Source of the DNA: Arcticibacter pallidicorallinus
GTDB lineage: Bacteria > Bacteroidota > Bacteroidia > Sphingobacteriales > Sphingobacteriaceae
Length of the DNA: 64,000 bases
Assembly: GCF_003002875.1 (NCBI RefSeq)
Contig: NZ_PVTH01000010.1
Coordinates: 62,001-126,000 of the forward strand
Direction of reading: 5' to 3'
How positions within the stretch are numbered: the stretch's first letter is position 1; each line of letters begins with the position of its first letter. Shown in pieces: positions 18,777 through 27,880 of the stretch. Below the pieces are notes generated by a model. It was given only the letters and a program-made list of their open reading frames with translations. It was not told the DNA's origin and did no database searches. Both the position numbers and the translations under genes were made by a program.

Positions 18777-19688
18777 ATGTCTTTAACAGTTCTTATCACA
18801 GGTGCAAACGGACTAATAGGAGTTCCTCTTACCAAATTTCTTGTCTCGAAAGGCTATGTAGTTCGCACACTGAGCCGCAACCCTACCAATAAAAATGCTG
18901 CTGTTAAGGAGTTTGGCTGGGACATTGAAAATGGCAGCATCGACGAACGCTCTGTGGAAGGCGTGGATGCTATCATACATCTTGCCGGTGAAAATATCGG
19001 AGCGAAACCCTGGACCAATAAACGCAAACAAACAATCATCTCCAGTCGCACGAAGTCGCTTGAGCTGCTTGCCAGGGCGATAAGTACCGCTAAAAACGCA
19101 AGAGTCAAAACGTTTATATCCGCATCCGCTGTAGGCTACTATGGCGACCGTGAAGATGAAATTCTCACCGAGCAAAGTCACCCGGGAAAAGGCTTTCTGG
19201 CTGAAACCTGCGTACAATGGGAGCACTCTGCAGATTTGCTTGCAGCCTCAGGCCTCAGAGTCGTTAAATTACGTACCGGAGTAGTTCTTGCCAAAGAAGG
19301 TGGCGCACTGCCCAAGATCGCCTTCCCTATCAAATTAGGATTTGGAGCGGTCCTCGGTTCAGGCAAACAGTGGATGCCATGGGTGCATATACACGATGCC
19401 GTTCATGCCTATGCTCATGCATTGACTAACGAAGAAATGCAAGGCGTCTATAACTTGAGCAGTCCTCATCCCGTAACAAATAAGACCTTCACGGAAACTT
19501 TGGCGGCAATTCACAGAAAAAAAATCTGGCTTCCACATATTCCCGAACTAGCACTACGAATTGCTTTAGGTGAGATGAAAGCGATAGTGCTTAGCAGTAA
19601 TCGTACTGATTCAAGCGAACTTCAAGCAAGCGGATTCGAATTCAAATTCCATTTCCTTCCCGAAGCATTACATGATCTTTATGGATAA
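18777..19688 (+). CDS. TIGR01777-family NAD-dependent epimerase-like protein (SDR39U1/YfcH group)
   Basis: A 303-residue atypical short-chain dehydrogenase. The N-terminal Rossmann motif is VLITGANGLIGVPL; the catalytic region has SASAVGYYGDRED near residue 116. The C-terminal DUF1731 part contains the family-typical PFPI-like segment (IAFPIKLGFGAVLGSGKQWMPWVHIHD) and a final AIVLSSNRTDSSELQASGFEFKF-like stretch (AIVLSSN then LQASGFEF). The biochemical substrate of this family is not established. Its stop codon overlaps the start of phrB by 8-17 nt, so the two are translationally coupled, and a link to photoprotection or redox stress is plausible. Confidence 0.92.
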   Translation: MSLTVLITGANGLIGVPLTKFLVSKGYVVRTLSRNPTNKNAAVKEFGWDIENGSIDERSVEGVDAIIHLAGENIGAKPWTNKRKQTIISSRTKSLELLARAISTAKNARVKTFISASAVGYYGDREDEILTEQSHPGKGFLAETCVQWEHSADLLAASGLRVVKLRTGVVLAKEGGALPKIAFPIKLGFGAVLGSGKQWMPWVHIHDAVHAYAHALTNEEMQGVYNLSSPHPVTNKTFTETLAAIHRKKIWLPHIPELALRIALGEMKAIVLSSNRTDSSELQASGFEFKFHFLPEALHDLYG

Positions 19689-20997
19689 ACAAGTCGTTAA
19701 TGTATTTTGGTTCAGAAGAGACCTGAGGATAGACGATAACACTGCTCTTTCAAAGGCCCTGCAATCGGGCCTTCCTGTACTTCCTGTCTTCATCTTCGAT
19801 CCGCTGATTCTCGATAAGCTTGAAGATCGCGAAGATGCAAGGGTAAGCTTTATCTATAAATCATTGCAAGCCATAAACCAGCAGCTTAACAAACTAGGCT
19901 CGTCCCTCCTTGTACTACATCAGAAGCCTTTGGAAGCCTGGCAGCATCTCTCGAATATCTACCACATAGACACTGTGTTTACAAATTCTGACTATGAGCC
20001 CTATGCCAGATCAAGAGATGAAGCAGTAGCTAAGCTGCTAAAAAGTCGGTCAGTTAACTTTTCTGAATATAAAGACCATGTAATATTTGAGAAAGACGAA
20101 ATCTTAAAGAGCACCCGGGAGCCTTATACCGTCTTCACGCCCTACAAGAATAAATGGCTGGAAAAGTTTTTAGCAGACGAGTACTCTCTTAAAAGCTCGA
20201 CATCTGCAGCAGAGCGGCGGAACTTCTTTAAGTGCCGTTATCCCCTTCCCGATCTCGAGACGTTCGGGTTCAAGCCAAGTTCGCTCCAGATACCCGTCAT
20301 CAAGTATGAAAACATAAACAAGACCTACGCCGAAACCCGCGATATTCCTTCCATCGAAGGTACCGCCAGAACAAGCGTCCACCTTCGCTTCGGAACCATC
20401 AGCATAAGAGAAGTAGCCTCCCATGCACTTCAGAACAACGCTCATACATGGTTAAGCGAACTTATTTGGCGTGACTTTTACTTTATGATCATCTGGCACT
20501 TCCCAGAAACGGTAGATCATGCCTTTAAAAGAGCGTACGACAACATCCGATGGAGAAATGACGAACAGGAGTTTAAAGCATGGTGCGCTGGTAAGACGGG
20601 GTATCCTATCATTGATGCCGGAATGCGGCAACTGAACACTACCGGATGGATGCATAACCGCGTCAGGATGGTAACCGCCAGTTTCCTTTGCAAGCATCTT
20701 CTGATCGACTGGAGATGGGGAGAAGCCTACTTCGCAAAAAAGCTGCTCGATTACGACCTTGCAAGTAACGTTGGTGGATGGCAATGGGCAGCAGGAAGTG
20801 GCAACGATGCTGCTCCTTACTTTCGCATCTTTAACCCCGAGCTACAGATGAAGAAATTCGACCCGCAGCTTCGGTATGTGCGGCAATGGGTAAAGGAATA
20901 CGATGATGCCTTCGCCTATCCGCAACCTATAGTAGACCATAAGGAGGCAAGGGCACGGGTCCTCACAGAATACAAAAGAGCACTCGCAGAACCCTGA
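19681..20997 (+). CDS. phrB: Deoxyribodipyrimidine photolyase (CPD class I)
   Basis: A 438-residue blue-light DNA repair enzyme that splits cyclobutane pyrimidine dimers. The antenna-binding alpha/beta domain starts VFWFRRDLRIDDN; the FAD/DNA-binding helical domain has ELIWRDFYFMIIWHFPE, GMRQLNTTGWMHNRVRM, LLIDWRWGEAYF, NVGGWQWAAGSGNDAAPY and FRIFNPELQ. All residues that line flavin and dimer in E. coli PhrB appear intact, unlike the paralogue at 16487. I take the ATG at 19681; another ATG three codons upstream (19672) is also possible. It overlaps the epimerase gene and closes that two-gene unit. Confidence 0.95.
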   Translation: MDKQVVNVFWFRRDLRIDDNTALSKALQSGLPVLPVFIFDPLILDKLEDREDARVSFIYKSLQAINQQLNKLGSSLLVLHQKPLEAWQHLSNIYHIDTVFTNSDYEPYARSRDEAVAKLLKSRSVNFSEYKDHVIFEKDEILKSTREPYTVFTPYKNKWLEKFLADEYSLKSSTSAAERRNFFKCRYPLPDLETFGFKPSSLQIPVIKYENINKTYAETRDIPSIEGTARTSVHLRFGTISIREVASHALQNNAHTWLSELIWRDFYFMIIWHFPETVDHAFKRAYDNIRWRNDEQEFKAWCAGKTGYPIIDAGMRQLNTTGWMHNRVRMVTASFLCKHLLIDWRWGEAYFAKKLLDYDLASNVGGWQWAAGSGNDAAPYFRIFNPELQMKKFDPQLRYVRQWVKEYDDAFAYPQPIVDHKEARARVLTEYKRALAEP

Positions 20998-21081
20998 TTC
21001 ACAAAAGATGATTTTCATCAATTTTAAAACAACAAGCCAGTAGTGCTTGATACTTGGAACCATAATAATTATTTTAGACGA

Positions 21082-21984
21082 ATGAAACCCACATTACTTA
21101 TACTAGCCGCTGGCATGGCCAGCCGCTACGGAAGCATGAAACAAGTTGATGGATTCGGACCCAATAACGAAACTATTATTGATTATTCCATCTACGATGC
21201 TGTTCGTGCTGGATTCGGTAAAGTATGTTTTATCATCCGCGAAGAGTTTTTAGAAAGCTTCAAGGGTATCTTTGAGCCAAAATTAAAAGGTGTTGTAGAA
21301 ACTGACTATATCTTCCAGACTTTTGACCTCACTAAATACGGTATCGACAAGCAAATTGAGAGACAAAAACCATGGGGTACAGGTCATGCAGTGCTTGAGG
21401 CCGCAGGTAAAGTTAACGAGCCTTTTTGTGTGATTAACGCAGATGACTTCTACGGTTACGACGCTTTCAAGAAAATGGCAGACTTCCTTACAAACGAAGT
21501 AAGCGACGAGAAGTATTCACTTATCGGTTATGAGGTAGACAAAACACTCTCCGAGCACGGAGCCGTGTCAAGAGGTATTTGCCTCGTTAACAGCGAAGGC
21601 AACCTTCAAGAGATAAACGAGAGAACAAAAGTATACGCTAAAGACGGCGTCATCGTTTTTGAAGACGAAAGCGGAAAGACTACTCCACTACACGATGATG
21701 CCAGGGCTTCCATGAACTTCTGGGGATTCACTCCTGCGGTATTTGAGCAGACCAAACCATTGTTTAAGGCGTTTGTCGAAGAAAATGAGAGCAACCCGAA
21801 AGCAGAATTTTTCATTCCTTTAATGGCTGAAGCACTCACTAAAAGTGGTACTGCCGTATTCAAGGTTATCCCTACTTCTTCCAAATGGTTCGGTGTAACT
21901 TACAAAGAAGACAAGCCTATCGTACAGGAAAGTCTTTCTAAGCTGGTAGAAGATGGAACTTATCCGTCTAAGCTGTGGAAATAA
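21082..21984 (+). CDS. Sugar-phosphate nucleotidyltransferase family protein
   Basis: A 300-residue GT-A-fold nucleotidyltransferase related to glucose-1-phosphate thymidylyl/uridylyl-transferases. The N-terminal nucleotide-binding loop is LILAAGMASRYGSMKQ; PWGTGHAVLEA (near residue 103) and VINADDFYG (near 122, metal-binding Asp) follow. It should activate a sugar 1-phosphate with an NTP, but sugar and base cannot be told from sequence alone. The start at 21082 (ATG) places the loop at the N-terminus; a GTG at 21043 would add an implausible leader. It is a single-gene unit with a strong terminator 30 nt downstream. Confidence 0.88.
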   Translation: MKPTLLILAAGMASRYGSMKQVDGFGPNNETIIDYSIYDAVRAGFGKVCFIIREEFLESFKGIFEPKLKGVVETDYIFQTFDLTKYGIDKQIERQKPWGTGHAVLEAAGKVNEPFCVINADDFYGYDAFKKMADFLTNEVSDEKYSLIGYEVDKTLSEHGAVSRGICLVNSEGNLQEINERTKVYAKDGVIVFEDESGKTTPLHDDARASMNFWGFTPAVFEQTKPLFKAFVEENESNPKAEFFIPLMAEALTKSGTAVFKVIPTSSKWFGVTYKEDKPIVQESLSKLVEDGTYPSKLWK

Positions 21985-22013
21985 TACAATCCACTATATC
22001 AATCGTATATCGC

Positions 22014-22049
22014 AAACAGGCTGCTTCCTTAACCGGAGCAGCCTGTTTT
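22014..22049 (+). terminator. Terminator after the nucleotidyltransferase gene
   Basis: AAACAGGCTGCT pairs with AGCAGCCTGTTT around a 12-nt loop and is followed by further T residues. Confidence 0.92.
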
Positions 22050-22096
22050 GCTTAAAGACTATCTATTACCCGTTCCTTGCCACTAGGGTTTAAATA

Positions 22097-22134
22097 CAAA
22101 AAAGCCGATCCGAAATAAATCCGACCGGCTTTTG
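22097..22134 (-). terminator. Terminator at the end of the ribosomal protein cluster
   Basis: On the minus strand AAAAGCCGGTC pairs with GATCGGCTTTT (one G-U) and runs into T6. It lies 30 nt after the rplQ stop codon. Confidence 0.88.
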
Positions 22135-22163
22135 CTAGAGAGAAACAATAAGTTCCCTGTTTT

Positions 22164-22691
22164 TTATTTCGCAGGCTCTTCAGCTGAATCCGCTGCTGGA
22201 GCTTCTGCTTCCGGAGCTTCTTCAGTCGCTACCGCTGTTTCAGCAGCAGGTTCTGCTTTCTTAGCTTTAGAAGAACCACGTCTACGAGTAGACTTCTTCT
22301 CAGCTGCAGCAGGAGCTTCAGATTTGTATGTTTCGTTGTAATCTACCAACTCGATCAAAGCCATCTCAGCGTTATCACCCAGACGATTTTGCAACTTGAT
22401 GATACGAGTATAACCACCTGGACGGTTTGCAACCTTAGCTGCAACATCACGGAAAAGCTCAGTAACCACTTCTTTATTCTGAAGGTAGCTAAATACTGTT
22501 CTACGAGAGTGAGTAGTATCGTTTTTAGATTTTGTAATTAACGGCTCAACGTATGTACGCAAAGCTTTAGCTTTAGCCAAAGTAGTAACAATACGCTTGT
22601 GCTCGATAAGCGAAGAAGCCATGTTAGACATCATCGCTTTACGATGACTGTTAGTACGGCCTAAGTGATTGATTTTTTTTCCGTGTCTCAT
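22164..22691 (-). CDS. rplQ: 50S ribosomal protein L17 with acidic C-terminal extension
   Basis: A 175-residue L17, a large-subunit protein near the exit tunnel. The conserved core occupies about residues 1-125, starting [20 protein letters not shown] and containing [20 protein letters not shown]. Bacterial L17 is usually 115-130 residues. Here a basic patch ([16 protein letters not shown]) is followed by about 35 residues made almost only of Ala, Glu, Pro and Thr. Such tails are frequent in Bacteroidota L17 and are probably disordered. It is the last gene of the cluster and is followed by a terminator. Confidence 0.97.
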   Translation of the reverse strand: MRHGKKINHLGRTNSHRKAMMSNMASSLIEHKRIVTTLAKAKALRTYVEPLITKSKNDTTHSRRTVFSYLQNKEVVTELFRDVAAKVANRPGGYTRIIKLQNRLGDNAEMALIELVDYNETYKSEAPAAAEKKSTRRRGSSKAKKAEPAAETAVATEEAPEAEAPAADSAEEPAK

Positions 22692-22706
22692 TGTTTGTTA
22701 AATTTC

Positions 22707-22748
22707 CGTGCTTATACCGTTCCTGTTACAGGAGGAATTATAAGCACG
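22707..22748 (-). promoter_or_regulatory. Hairpin in the rpoA-rplQ gap
   Basis: CGTGCTTATA and TATAAGCACG form a perfect 10-bp stem, with a second small CCTGT/ACAGG hairpin inside the loop. No T run follows, so it is not a terminator. It may be a processing or stabilising element. Confidence 0.55.
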
Positions 22749-22775
22749 TCGCTTATGTATATAATAAAGAGAAGA

Positions 22776-23768
22776 TTACTCTTCGTCTAGTTTGTATTTG
22801 GATAGGTTCATACCAAAAGAAAGACCTTTTGATTTTACCAGATCCTGAATCTCCGTTAGTGACTTCTTACCAAAGTTTCTGAACTTCAGCATATCTGCCA
22901 CGTCATAAGATACAAGGTCAGCTAGTGTACGAATATCAGCTGCTTTAAGGCAGTTTAACGCACGAACTGAAAGATCAAGATCAACTAATTCAGTCTTAAG
23001 GATCTTGCGCATATGAAGAATTTCCTCATCTACTTCCTTAGTTTCCTCTTTAGCCTGAGCCTCTAACATGATATTCTCGTCAGAGAACAACAAGAAGTGG
23101 TGAATAAGAATCTTAGCAGCTTCTTTAAGGGCATCCTCAGGATGAACTGAACCATCGGTTGTGATATCAAGAACTAACTTCTCATAATCCGTTTTCTGCT
23201 CAACCCGGTAGTTCTCGATAGTATATTTAACATTCTTAATCGGAGTGTAAATAGAATCGATAGCGATAACACCAACATTGGCATCCGGATTCTTGTTCTC
23301 TTCAGCAGCAACGTAACCGCGACCTTTGTTAACTGTAAGCTCTACTTCAAGAGTTACAGACGATTCCATATTACATAATACAAGTTCAGGATTTAAAACA
23401 GTAAAATTAGTAGAGAACCTGGTAATATCACCTGCTTTAAACTGCTCCTGACCATTAATGATTACGTAGATCTTCTCGTTATCACCGGCATCACCTGTTT
23501 TCTGGAAACGCACCTGCTTTAAGTTCAGGATGATCTCAGTAACATCTTCTACAACACCTTTGATAGTTGAAAACTCATGAGAAACACCTGAAACACGTAC
23601 AGACGTAATTGCATATCCCTCTAGAGAAGACAATAGAATACGACGTAAAGCATTACCGATGGTAACACCGAAACCCGGCTCTAACGGACGAAATTCAAAC
23701 GTACCGTCGAAATCCGTAGATTTCTGCATGATAACTTTATCTGGTTTCTGGAATGCTAAAATTGCCAT
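22776..23768 (-). CDS. rpoA: DNA-directed RNA polymerase alpha subunit
   Basis: A 330-residue alpha subunit that nucleates RNA polymerase assembly. The N-terminal assembly domain (about 1-235) shows [20 protein letters not shown] and [12 protein letters not shown]. The C-terminal domain (about 258-325) shows the helix-hairpin-helix DNA-contacting region [18 protein letters not shown] and [13 protein letters not shown]. Length is standard. Hairpins mark the gaps on both sides, toward rpsD (70 nt) and rplQ (84 nt). Confidence 0.98.
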   Translation of the reverse strand: MAILAFQKPDKVIMQKSTDFDGTFEFRPLEPGFGVTIGNALRRILLSSLEGYAITSVRVSGVSHEFSTIKGVVEDVTEIILNLKQVRFQKTGDAGDNEKIYVIINGQEQFKAGDITRFSTNFTVLNPELVLCNMESSVTLEVELTVNKGRGYVAAEENKNPDANVGVIAIDSIYTPIKNVKYTIENYRVEQKTDYEKLVLDITTDGSVHPEDALKEAAKILIHHFLLFSDENIMLEAQAKEETKEVDEEILHMRKILKTELVDLDLSVRALNCLKAADIRTLADLVSYDVADMLKFRNFGKKSLTEIQDLVKSKGLSFGMNLSKYKLDEE

Positions 23769-23804
23769 TTATATTCAGTTAAATGTTTTGAACTGTATGT
23801 ATAA

Positions 23805-23831
23805 AGCAGTCCCGATATAATCAGGACTGCT
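23805..23831 (-). promoter_or_regulatory. Hairpin in the rpsD-rpoA gap
   Basis: AGCAGTCC and GGACTGCT form a perfect 8-bp stem with an 11-nt AT-rich loop, directly after the rpsD stop. On the minus strand only TTTATA follows, so termination would be partial at best. Confidence 0.55.
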
Positions 23832-23838
23832 GTAATTA

Positions 23839-24447
23839 TTACTTAGAGTATAACTCGACGATCAGGTTTTCCTTGATGTTCTCAGGAATCTCATCGCGAT
23901 TTGGGTAGTTTAGGAACTTTCCAGTGAAAGAATTTGCATCCCAATCTAACCAAGGATATCTATTTAGCTTACGTCCGGCAACAGAATTTGTAACTGCTTC
24001 TAGAGACTGTGAACGCTCACGAACAGCAACAACATCACCAGCACGCAGCGAGTATGAAGGGATATTAACCACTTCACCGTTTACAGTGATATGCTTGTGA
24101 CCTACCAACTGACGTGCAGCTGAACGTGTAGGAGCGATACCTAAACGGTAAACTGTATTATCTAAACGGGCTTCAAGCAATTTTAACAGTAACTCACCTG
24201 TAATTCCTTCTCTGGCAGACGCCTTGTGGAACAGGTTCTCGAACTGACGCTCTAATACTCCGTATGTATATTTTACTTTTTGTTTTTCCATCAGCTGGAC
24301 AGCGTACTCAGACTGCTTTCCACGACGCTTTGAAGCACCGTGCATTCCAGGAGGATAATTTTTTCTTTCTAATGCTTTGTCAGGACCGAAGATCGGCTCT
24401 CTGAACCTACGTGCAATTTTGGATTTTGGACCAGTATATCTTGCCAT
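23839..24447 (-). CDS. rpsD: 30S ribosomal protein S4
   Basis: A 202-residue primary 16S rRNA-binding protein of the small subunit. It starts [20 protein letters not shown] and has an S4 RNA-binding domain at about 92-155 ([37 protein letters not shown]). No N-terminal zinc-cysteine cluster is present, so it is the C-minus form. In E. coli S4 represses the alpha operon by binding its mRNA; whether that holds here is not visible. Confidence 0.98.
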   Translation of the reverse strand: MARYTGPKSKIARRFREPIFGPDKALERKNYPPGMHGASKRRGKQSEYAVQLMEKQKVKYTYGVLERQFENLFHKASAREGITGELLLKLLEARLDNTVYRLGIAPTRSAARQLVGHKHITVNGEVVNIPSYSLRAGDVVAVRERSQSLEAVTNSVAGRKLNRYPWLDWDANSFTGKFLNYPNRDEIPENIKENLIVELYSK

Positions 24448-24510
24448 TTTGTTCTGTTTAAAGTATCATGCGACCTGTAGCCGCAGAATCTTATCTTTAA
24501 AATCGATTAA

Positions 24511-24900
24511 TTAAACTCTTCTTCTCTTTGGAGGACGACATCCGTTGTGAGGAAGAGGAGTGATATCTCTAATTGTAGTCACTTCAATACCTGTGTTCTG
24601 AAGCGTACGGATAGCCGACTCACGACCAGATCCAGGACCTTTTACAAATACTTCTACTTTACGCAGACCTAAATCAAAAGCCACTTTACCACAATCAGCA
24701 GCAGCTTGACCTGCAGCGTACGGAGTGTTCTTCTTAGAACCTTTGAAACCCATCTTACCAGCTGATGACCATGATATAGCCTGACCTTGTAAGTTAGTTA
24801 AGGTAATGATGATGTTATTGAAAGTAGCGTTGATGTGTGCCTCACCTATTGGTTCGATTACAACAAGACGCTTCTTGGTTACTTTTTTATTCTTAGCCAT
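24511..24900 (-). CDS. rpsK: 30S ribosomal protein S11
   Basis: A 129-residue platform protein of the small subunit contacting the Shine-Dalgarno-helix region. Conserved parts are [34 protein letters not shown] and [20 protein letters not shown], ending in the basic [11 protein letters not shown] tail. It follows rpsM by 8 nt; a 63-nt spacer separates it from rpsD. Confidence 0.98.
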   Translation of the reverse strand: MAKNKKVTKKRLVVIEPIGEAHINATFNNIIITLTNLQGQAISWSSAGKMGFKGSKKNTPYAAGQAAADCGKVAFDLGLRKVEVFVKGPGSGRESAIRTLQNTGIEVTTIRDITPLPHNGCRPPKRRRV

Positions 24901-24908
24901 TATTGGTA

Positions 24909-25286
24909 TTATTTAGTAGCCTTTTTCTTGTTAGCAACTGTTTTACGTTTTCCTTTACGGGTACGAGTATTGTTCTTGGTTCTTTGTCCACGAACAGGAA
25001 GTCCCTTACGGTGACGCAAGCCTCTGTAACATCCGATATCCATTAAACGTTTGATGTTTAACTGAACCTCAGAACGTAAAGCTCCTTCAACCTTAACCTC
25101 GTCGTTGATGATCGTACGGATCGCTGTTAATTGCTCATCGGTCCATTCTTCAACCTTTACATCACGGCTAATACCAGCCTGGTCTAAAATGCTCTGCGCA
25201 GTAGACCTTCCGATACCGAAAATGTAAGTAAGTCCGATTTCTCCTCTTTTGTTTCTTGGTAAATCAATACCTGCTATTCTTGCCAT
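24909..25286 (-). CDS. rpsM: 30S ribosomal protein S13
   Basis: A 125-residue small-subunit head protein contacting the 50S subunit and P-site tRNA. It starts [19 protein letters not shown], has the helix-two-turn-helix [14 protein letters not shown] and the signature [20 protein letters not shown], and ends in a Lys/Arg-rich tail. It lies 22 nt after rpmJ. Confidence 0.98.
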   Translation of the reverse strand: MARIAGIDLPRNKRGEIGLTYIFGIGRSTAQSILDQAGISRDVKVEEWTDEQLTAIRTIINDEVKVEGALRSEVQLNIKRLMDIGCYRGLRHRKGLPVRGQRTKNNTRTRKGKRKTVANKKKATK

Positions 25287-25308
25287 AGTTCTTTGTCAAC
25301 AAATTATT

Positions 25309-25425
25309 TTATCCCTGGCGTTGTTTATACTTAGGGTTTTTCTTGTTAATTACATAAAGTTTTCCCTTACGGCGAATTATTTTGCAGTCCGCACTGCGCT
25401 TCTTTATGGATGCTCTAACTTTCAT
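25309..25425 (-). CDS. rpmJ: 50S ribosomal protein L36 (zinc-free form)
   Basis: A 38-residue protein found by translating the minus strand between infA and rpsM. It starts [20 protein letters not shown] and ends [11 protein letters not shown], which matches L36. Classical L36 binds zinc with three Cys and one His; here only Cys14 remains, so this is a C-minus form that should not need zinc. The start is 1 nt after the infA stop, consistent with the universal infA-rpmJ order. Confidence 0.95.
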   Translation of the reverse strand: MKVRASIKKRSADCKIIRRKGKLYVINKKNPKYKQRQG

Positions 25426-25426
25426 C

Positions 25427-25645
25427 TTATTTATATCTGTAAGTAATTCTACCCTTTGACAAATCATATGGAGACATCTCGAGCTTTACCTTATCACCAG
25501 GCAAAATCTTGATATAGTGCATCCGCATTTTTCCTGAAATATGGGCAATGATCTCATGACCATTTTCCAATTCCACACGAAACATTGCGTTCGACAATGC
25601 TTCCTTTATGATCCCGTCTTGTTCAATAGAGGCCTGTTTAGCCAT
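25427..25645 (-). CDS. infA: Translation initiation factor IF-1
   Basis: A 72-residue S1/OB-fold protein that binds the ribosomal A site during initiation. It begins [20 protein letters not shown] and contains the conserved [20 protein letters not shown] and [11 protein letters not shown]. It is preceded by a 98-nt spacer with a candidate internal promoter. Confidence 0.98.
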   Translation of the reverse strand: MAKQASIEQDGIIKEALSNAMFRVELENGHEIIAHISGKMRMHYIKILPGDKVKLEMSPYDLSKGRITYRYK

Positions 25646-25688
25646 ATTTTATTGATTTCTATTTAATTAACTCCAAACATTTGGGGTT

Positions 25689-25697
25689 GCAAAATTA
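25689..25697 (-). promoter_or_regulatory. Candidate internal promoter before infA
   Basis: TAATTTTGC on the minus strand matches the TAnnTTTGC -7 box, about 45 nt upstream of the infA ATG and within the 98-nt map-infA gap. No TTTG lies at 19-nt spacing. It would let infA-rpmJ-rpsM-rpsK-rpsD-rpoA-rplQ be transcribed separately from the upstream genes. Confidence 0.45.
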
Positions 25698-25743
25698 AAT
25701 AAAATATTTAGTTTATTGTAGTTATTATACTAATTTTTATATA

Positions 25744-26523
25744 CTAACTTCTTAAAACCTCATCAACATAGTCAAATGTCGATAAAATATCCGCTTTTCC
25801 TTTGCGTATCGCCACTGTATGCTCGAAATGAGCAGACGGTTTGCTATCAACTGTACTTACAGTCCACCCATCTTTCCAAAACTTGACGCCAGCCTTTCCA
25901 AGGTTAATCATCGGCTCAATAGCGATAACCATTCCCTCTTCCAGCTTCATGCCTGTTCCCCGCTTGCCGTAGTTCGGTACTTCTGGCTTCTCATGAAGTT
26001 TGAAACCAACACCATGACCAACAAGTTCTTTCACCACGCCATATCCATGCTTCTCGGTATACTCTTGAACAGCATAACCGATATCACCGATCCTCGAACC
26101 GACAACCGCCTTTTCTATACCCCGGTATAATGATTCTCTCGTCACGTCTAACAGCTGGCGAACCAATGGGTCGATTTCTCCAACAGCAAACGTAAAAGCA
26201 GAGTCTCCAACAAAGTTGTTCAACACAACTCCGCAATCGATAGAAATGATATCACCTTCTTTTAGTTCATCATCTCCCGGAAAACCATGCACTACCCTTT
26301 CGTTAGTCGAAATACAAAGAGAATATGGAAATCCGTTGTAGTTAAGAAAAGCAGGAACGCCTTTGTGATCTCTGATGAATGCTTCAGCTACCCGATCCAG
26401 CTCTATAGTTTTAACGCCCGGCTTAACCAGGCGTCCAACTTCGGCGAGAGTTTTTGATACGAGGAGCGCGCTCTCTCGTATCAATTCAATCTCTTCGTCC
26501 GTTTTAAATTTTACTTTAGACAT
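25744..26523 (-). CDS. map: Methionine aminopeptidase, type I
   Basis: A 259-residue dinuclear metallopeptidase that removes the initiator methionine from nascent proteins. The metal ligands are visible in ISIDCGVVLNNFVGDSAFTF (two Asp), GHGVGFKLHEKP (His), AIEPMINLG (Glu) and HFEHTVAI (Glu). It lies 9 nt after secY and shares its operon, a usual arrangement in Bacteroidota. Confidence 0.97.
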   Translation of the reverse strand: MSKVKFKTDEEIELIRESALLVSKTLAEVGRLVKPGVKTIELDRVAEAFIRDHKGVPAFLNYNGFPYSLCISTNERVVHGFPGDDELKEGDIISIDCGVVLNNFVGDSAFTFAVGEIDPLVRQLLDVTRESLYRGIEKAVVGSRIGDIGYAVQEYTEKHGYGVVKELVGHGVGFKLHEKPEVPNYGKRGTGMKLEEGMVIAIEPMINLGKAGVKFWKDGWTVSTVDSKPSAHFEHTVAIRKGKADILSTFDYVDEVLRS

Positions 26524-26532
26524 TAGTTCTGA

Positions 26533-27873
26533 TTAAATCACAGACCCTGAGGCGCCGGTGTCGGCAGCTACTGGTGTGCGACCTTTCAATCTGCCTGTCT
26601 TCATCAGTCCATCGTAATGACGCATCAGGAGATGACTCTCAATCTGCTGTAATGTATCCAAAACAACACCCACAAGAATAAGCAGTGATGTACCGCCATA
26701 GAAATGGGCAAAGTTACTGTTTACACCAAGTACGATCGCGATAGAAGGAAGTATAGCGATAAATGCAAGGAATATGGAACCCGGTAGCGTGATCTTGGAG
26801 ATCACCGAATCGATGTAGTTTCCTGTAGCAATACCCGGCTTAATACCCGGAATAAAACCGCCATTCTTTTTCATATCGTCAGACATCTGAACAGGGTTAA
26901 CTGTAATGGCTGTATAGAAGAACGTAAATGCTATGATCAGCAATGCGAAAGTCAGATTGTAGGCAACCGAAGTATAGTTGCTCAACGAAGCCAGTACCGG
27001 ACCTTGCGCCGCAGGGAAGAATTGCCCTAAGGTAGTCGGGATAAACATCAGTGCCTGAGCAAAGATGATCGGCATAACTCCGGCAGCATTAACCTTTAAA
27101 GGAATATACTGACGAACACCGCCGTACTGCTTGTTACCAACGATTTTCTTCGCATACTGAACCGGAATCCGCCGGACACCCTGGACGACCAGGATAGTAA
27201 ATACCACAACAAAGAATAATGCTGCAATCTCTACAATGAAAGGAATGATCCCTCCAAGTCCATTAATCCTTGAGTCGAACTCAGTAATAAATGCCCCCGG
27301 TAACTGCGCGATTATACCAATCATGATAATTAACGAGATACCGTTACCAATACCCTTATCCGTGATTTTCTCACCTAACCACATGACGAATAACGTACCG
27401 GCAGTCAGGATAACCATGGAGGATATGGTGAACAAAGGCTCCGCCAGTAATCTGGCATCAGGAGTAATTTGCGTACGTACATACCCAATCGCCTGCAATA
27501 ACGTAATCGCTACTGTCAGATAACGGGTAAGCTGAGTAAGTTTCTTCCTGCCACTGTCCCCTTCCTTTTGCATCTTCTGAAAGTATGGTACAGCAATACC
27601 TAAAAGCTGCACAACAATCGACGCAGATATGTAAGGCATAACACCAAGGGCAAATATTGATGCTCTGGCAAATGAACCTCCGGCAAACATATTTAAAAGC
27701 CCAAGGATACCTTCCCTGGCTTGTTGATTATCCAATGCTGTAGCGCTAACGCCCGGAAGCACAATAAATGATCCTACACGGTAAATTAAAAGAAATAAGA
27801 GTGTGTTTAAAATACGCACTCTTAAGTCTTCAATTTTCCAGATATTGGAAAGGGTAGTGAATAACTTCTTCAT
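26533..27873 (-). CDS. secY: Preprotein translocase subunit SecY
   Basis: A 446-residue channel-forming subunit of the Sec translocon in the inner membrane, with ten hydrophobic helices. Signatures include FLLIYRVGSFIVLPGV at the first helix, NMFAGGSFARASIFALGVMPYISASI (plug and helix 2 region), EKITDKGIGNGISLIIMIGI and the cytoplasmic loop VQGVRRIPVQYAK. It follows rplO by 7 nt. Confidence 0.98.
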   Translation of the reverse strand: MKKLFTTLSNIWKIEDLRVRILNTLLFLLIYRVGSFIVLPGVSATALDNQQAREGILGLLNMFAGGSFARASIFALGVMPYISASIVVQLLGIAVPYFQKMQKEGDSGRKKLTQLTRYLTVAITLLQAIGYVRTQITPDARLLAEPLFTISSMVILTAGTLFVMWLGEKITDKGIGNGISLIIMIGIIAQLPGAFITEFDSRINGLGGIIPFIVEIAALFFVVVFTILVVQGVRRIPVQYAKKIVGNKQYGGVRQYIPLKVNAAGVMPIIFAQALMFIPTTLGQFFPAAQGPVLASLSNYTSVAYNLTFALLIIAFTFFYTAITVNPVQMSDDMKKNGGFIPGIKPGIATGNYIDSVISKITLPGSIFLAFIAILPSIAIVLGVNSNFAHFYGGTSLLILVGVVLDTLQQIESHLLMRHYDGLMKTGRLKGRTPVAADTGASGSVI

Positions 27874-27880
27874 TAATTAA

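Noticed and set aside
24448-24510. TGCGG/TCGCA stem in the rpsK-rpsD gap
   Set aside because: Only five pairs including a G-U; too weak to list as a feature, though mentioned with the other operon hairpins.
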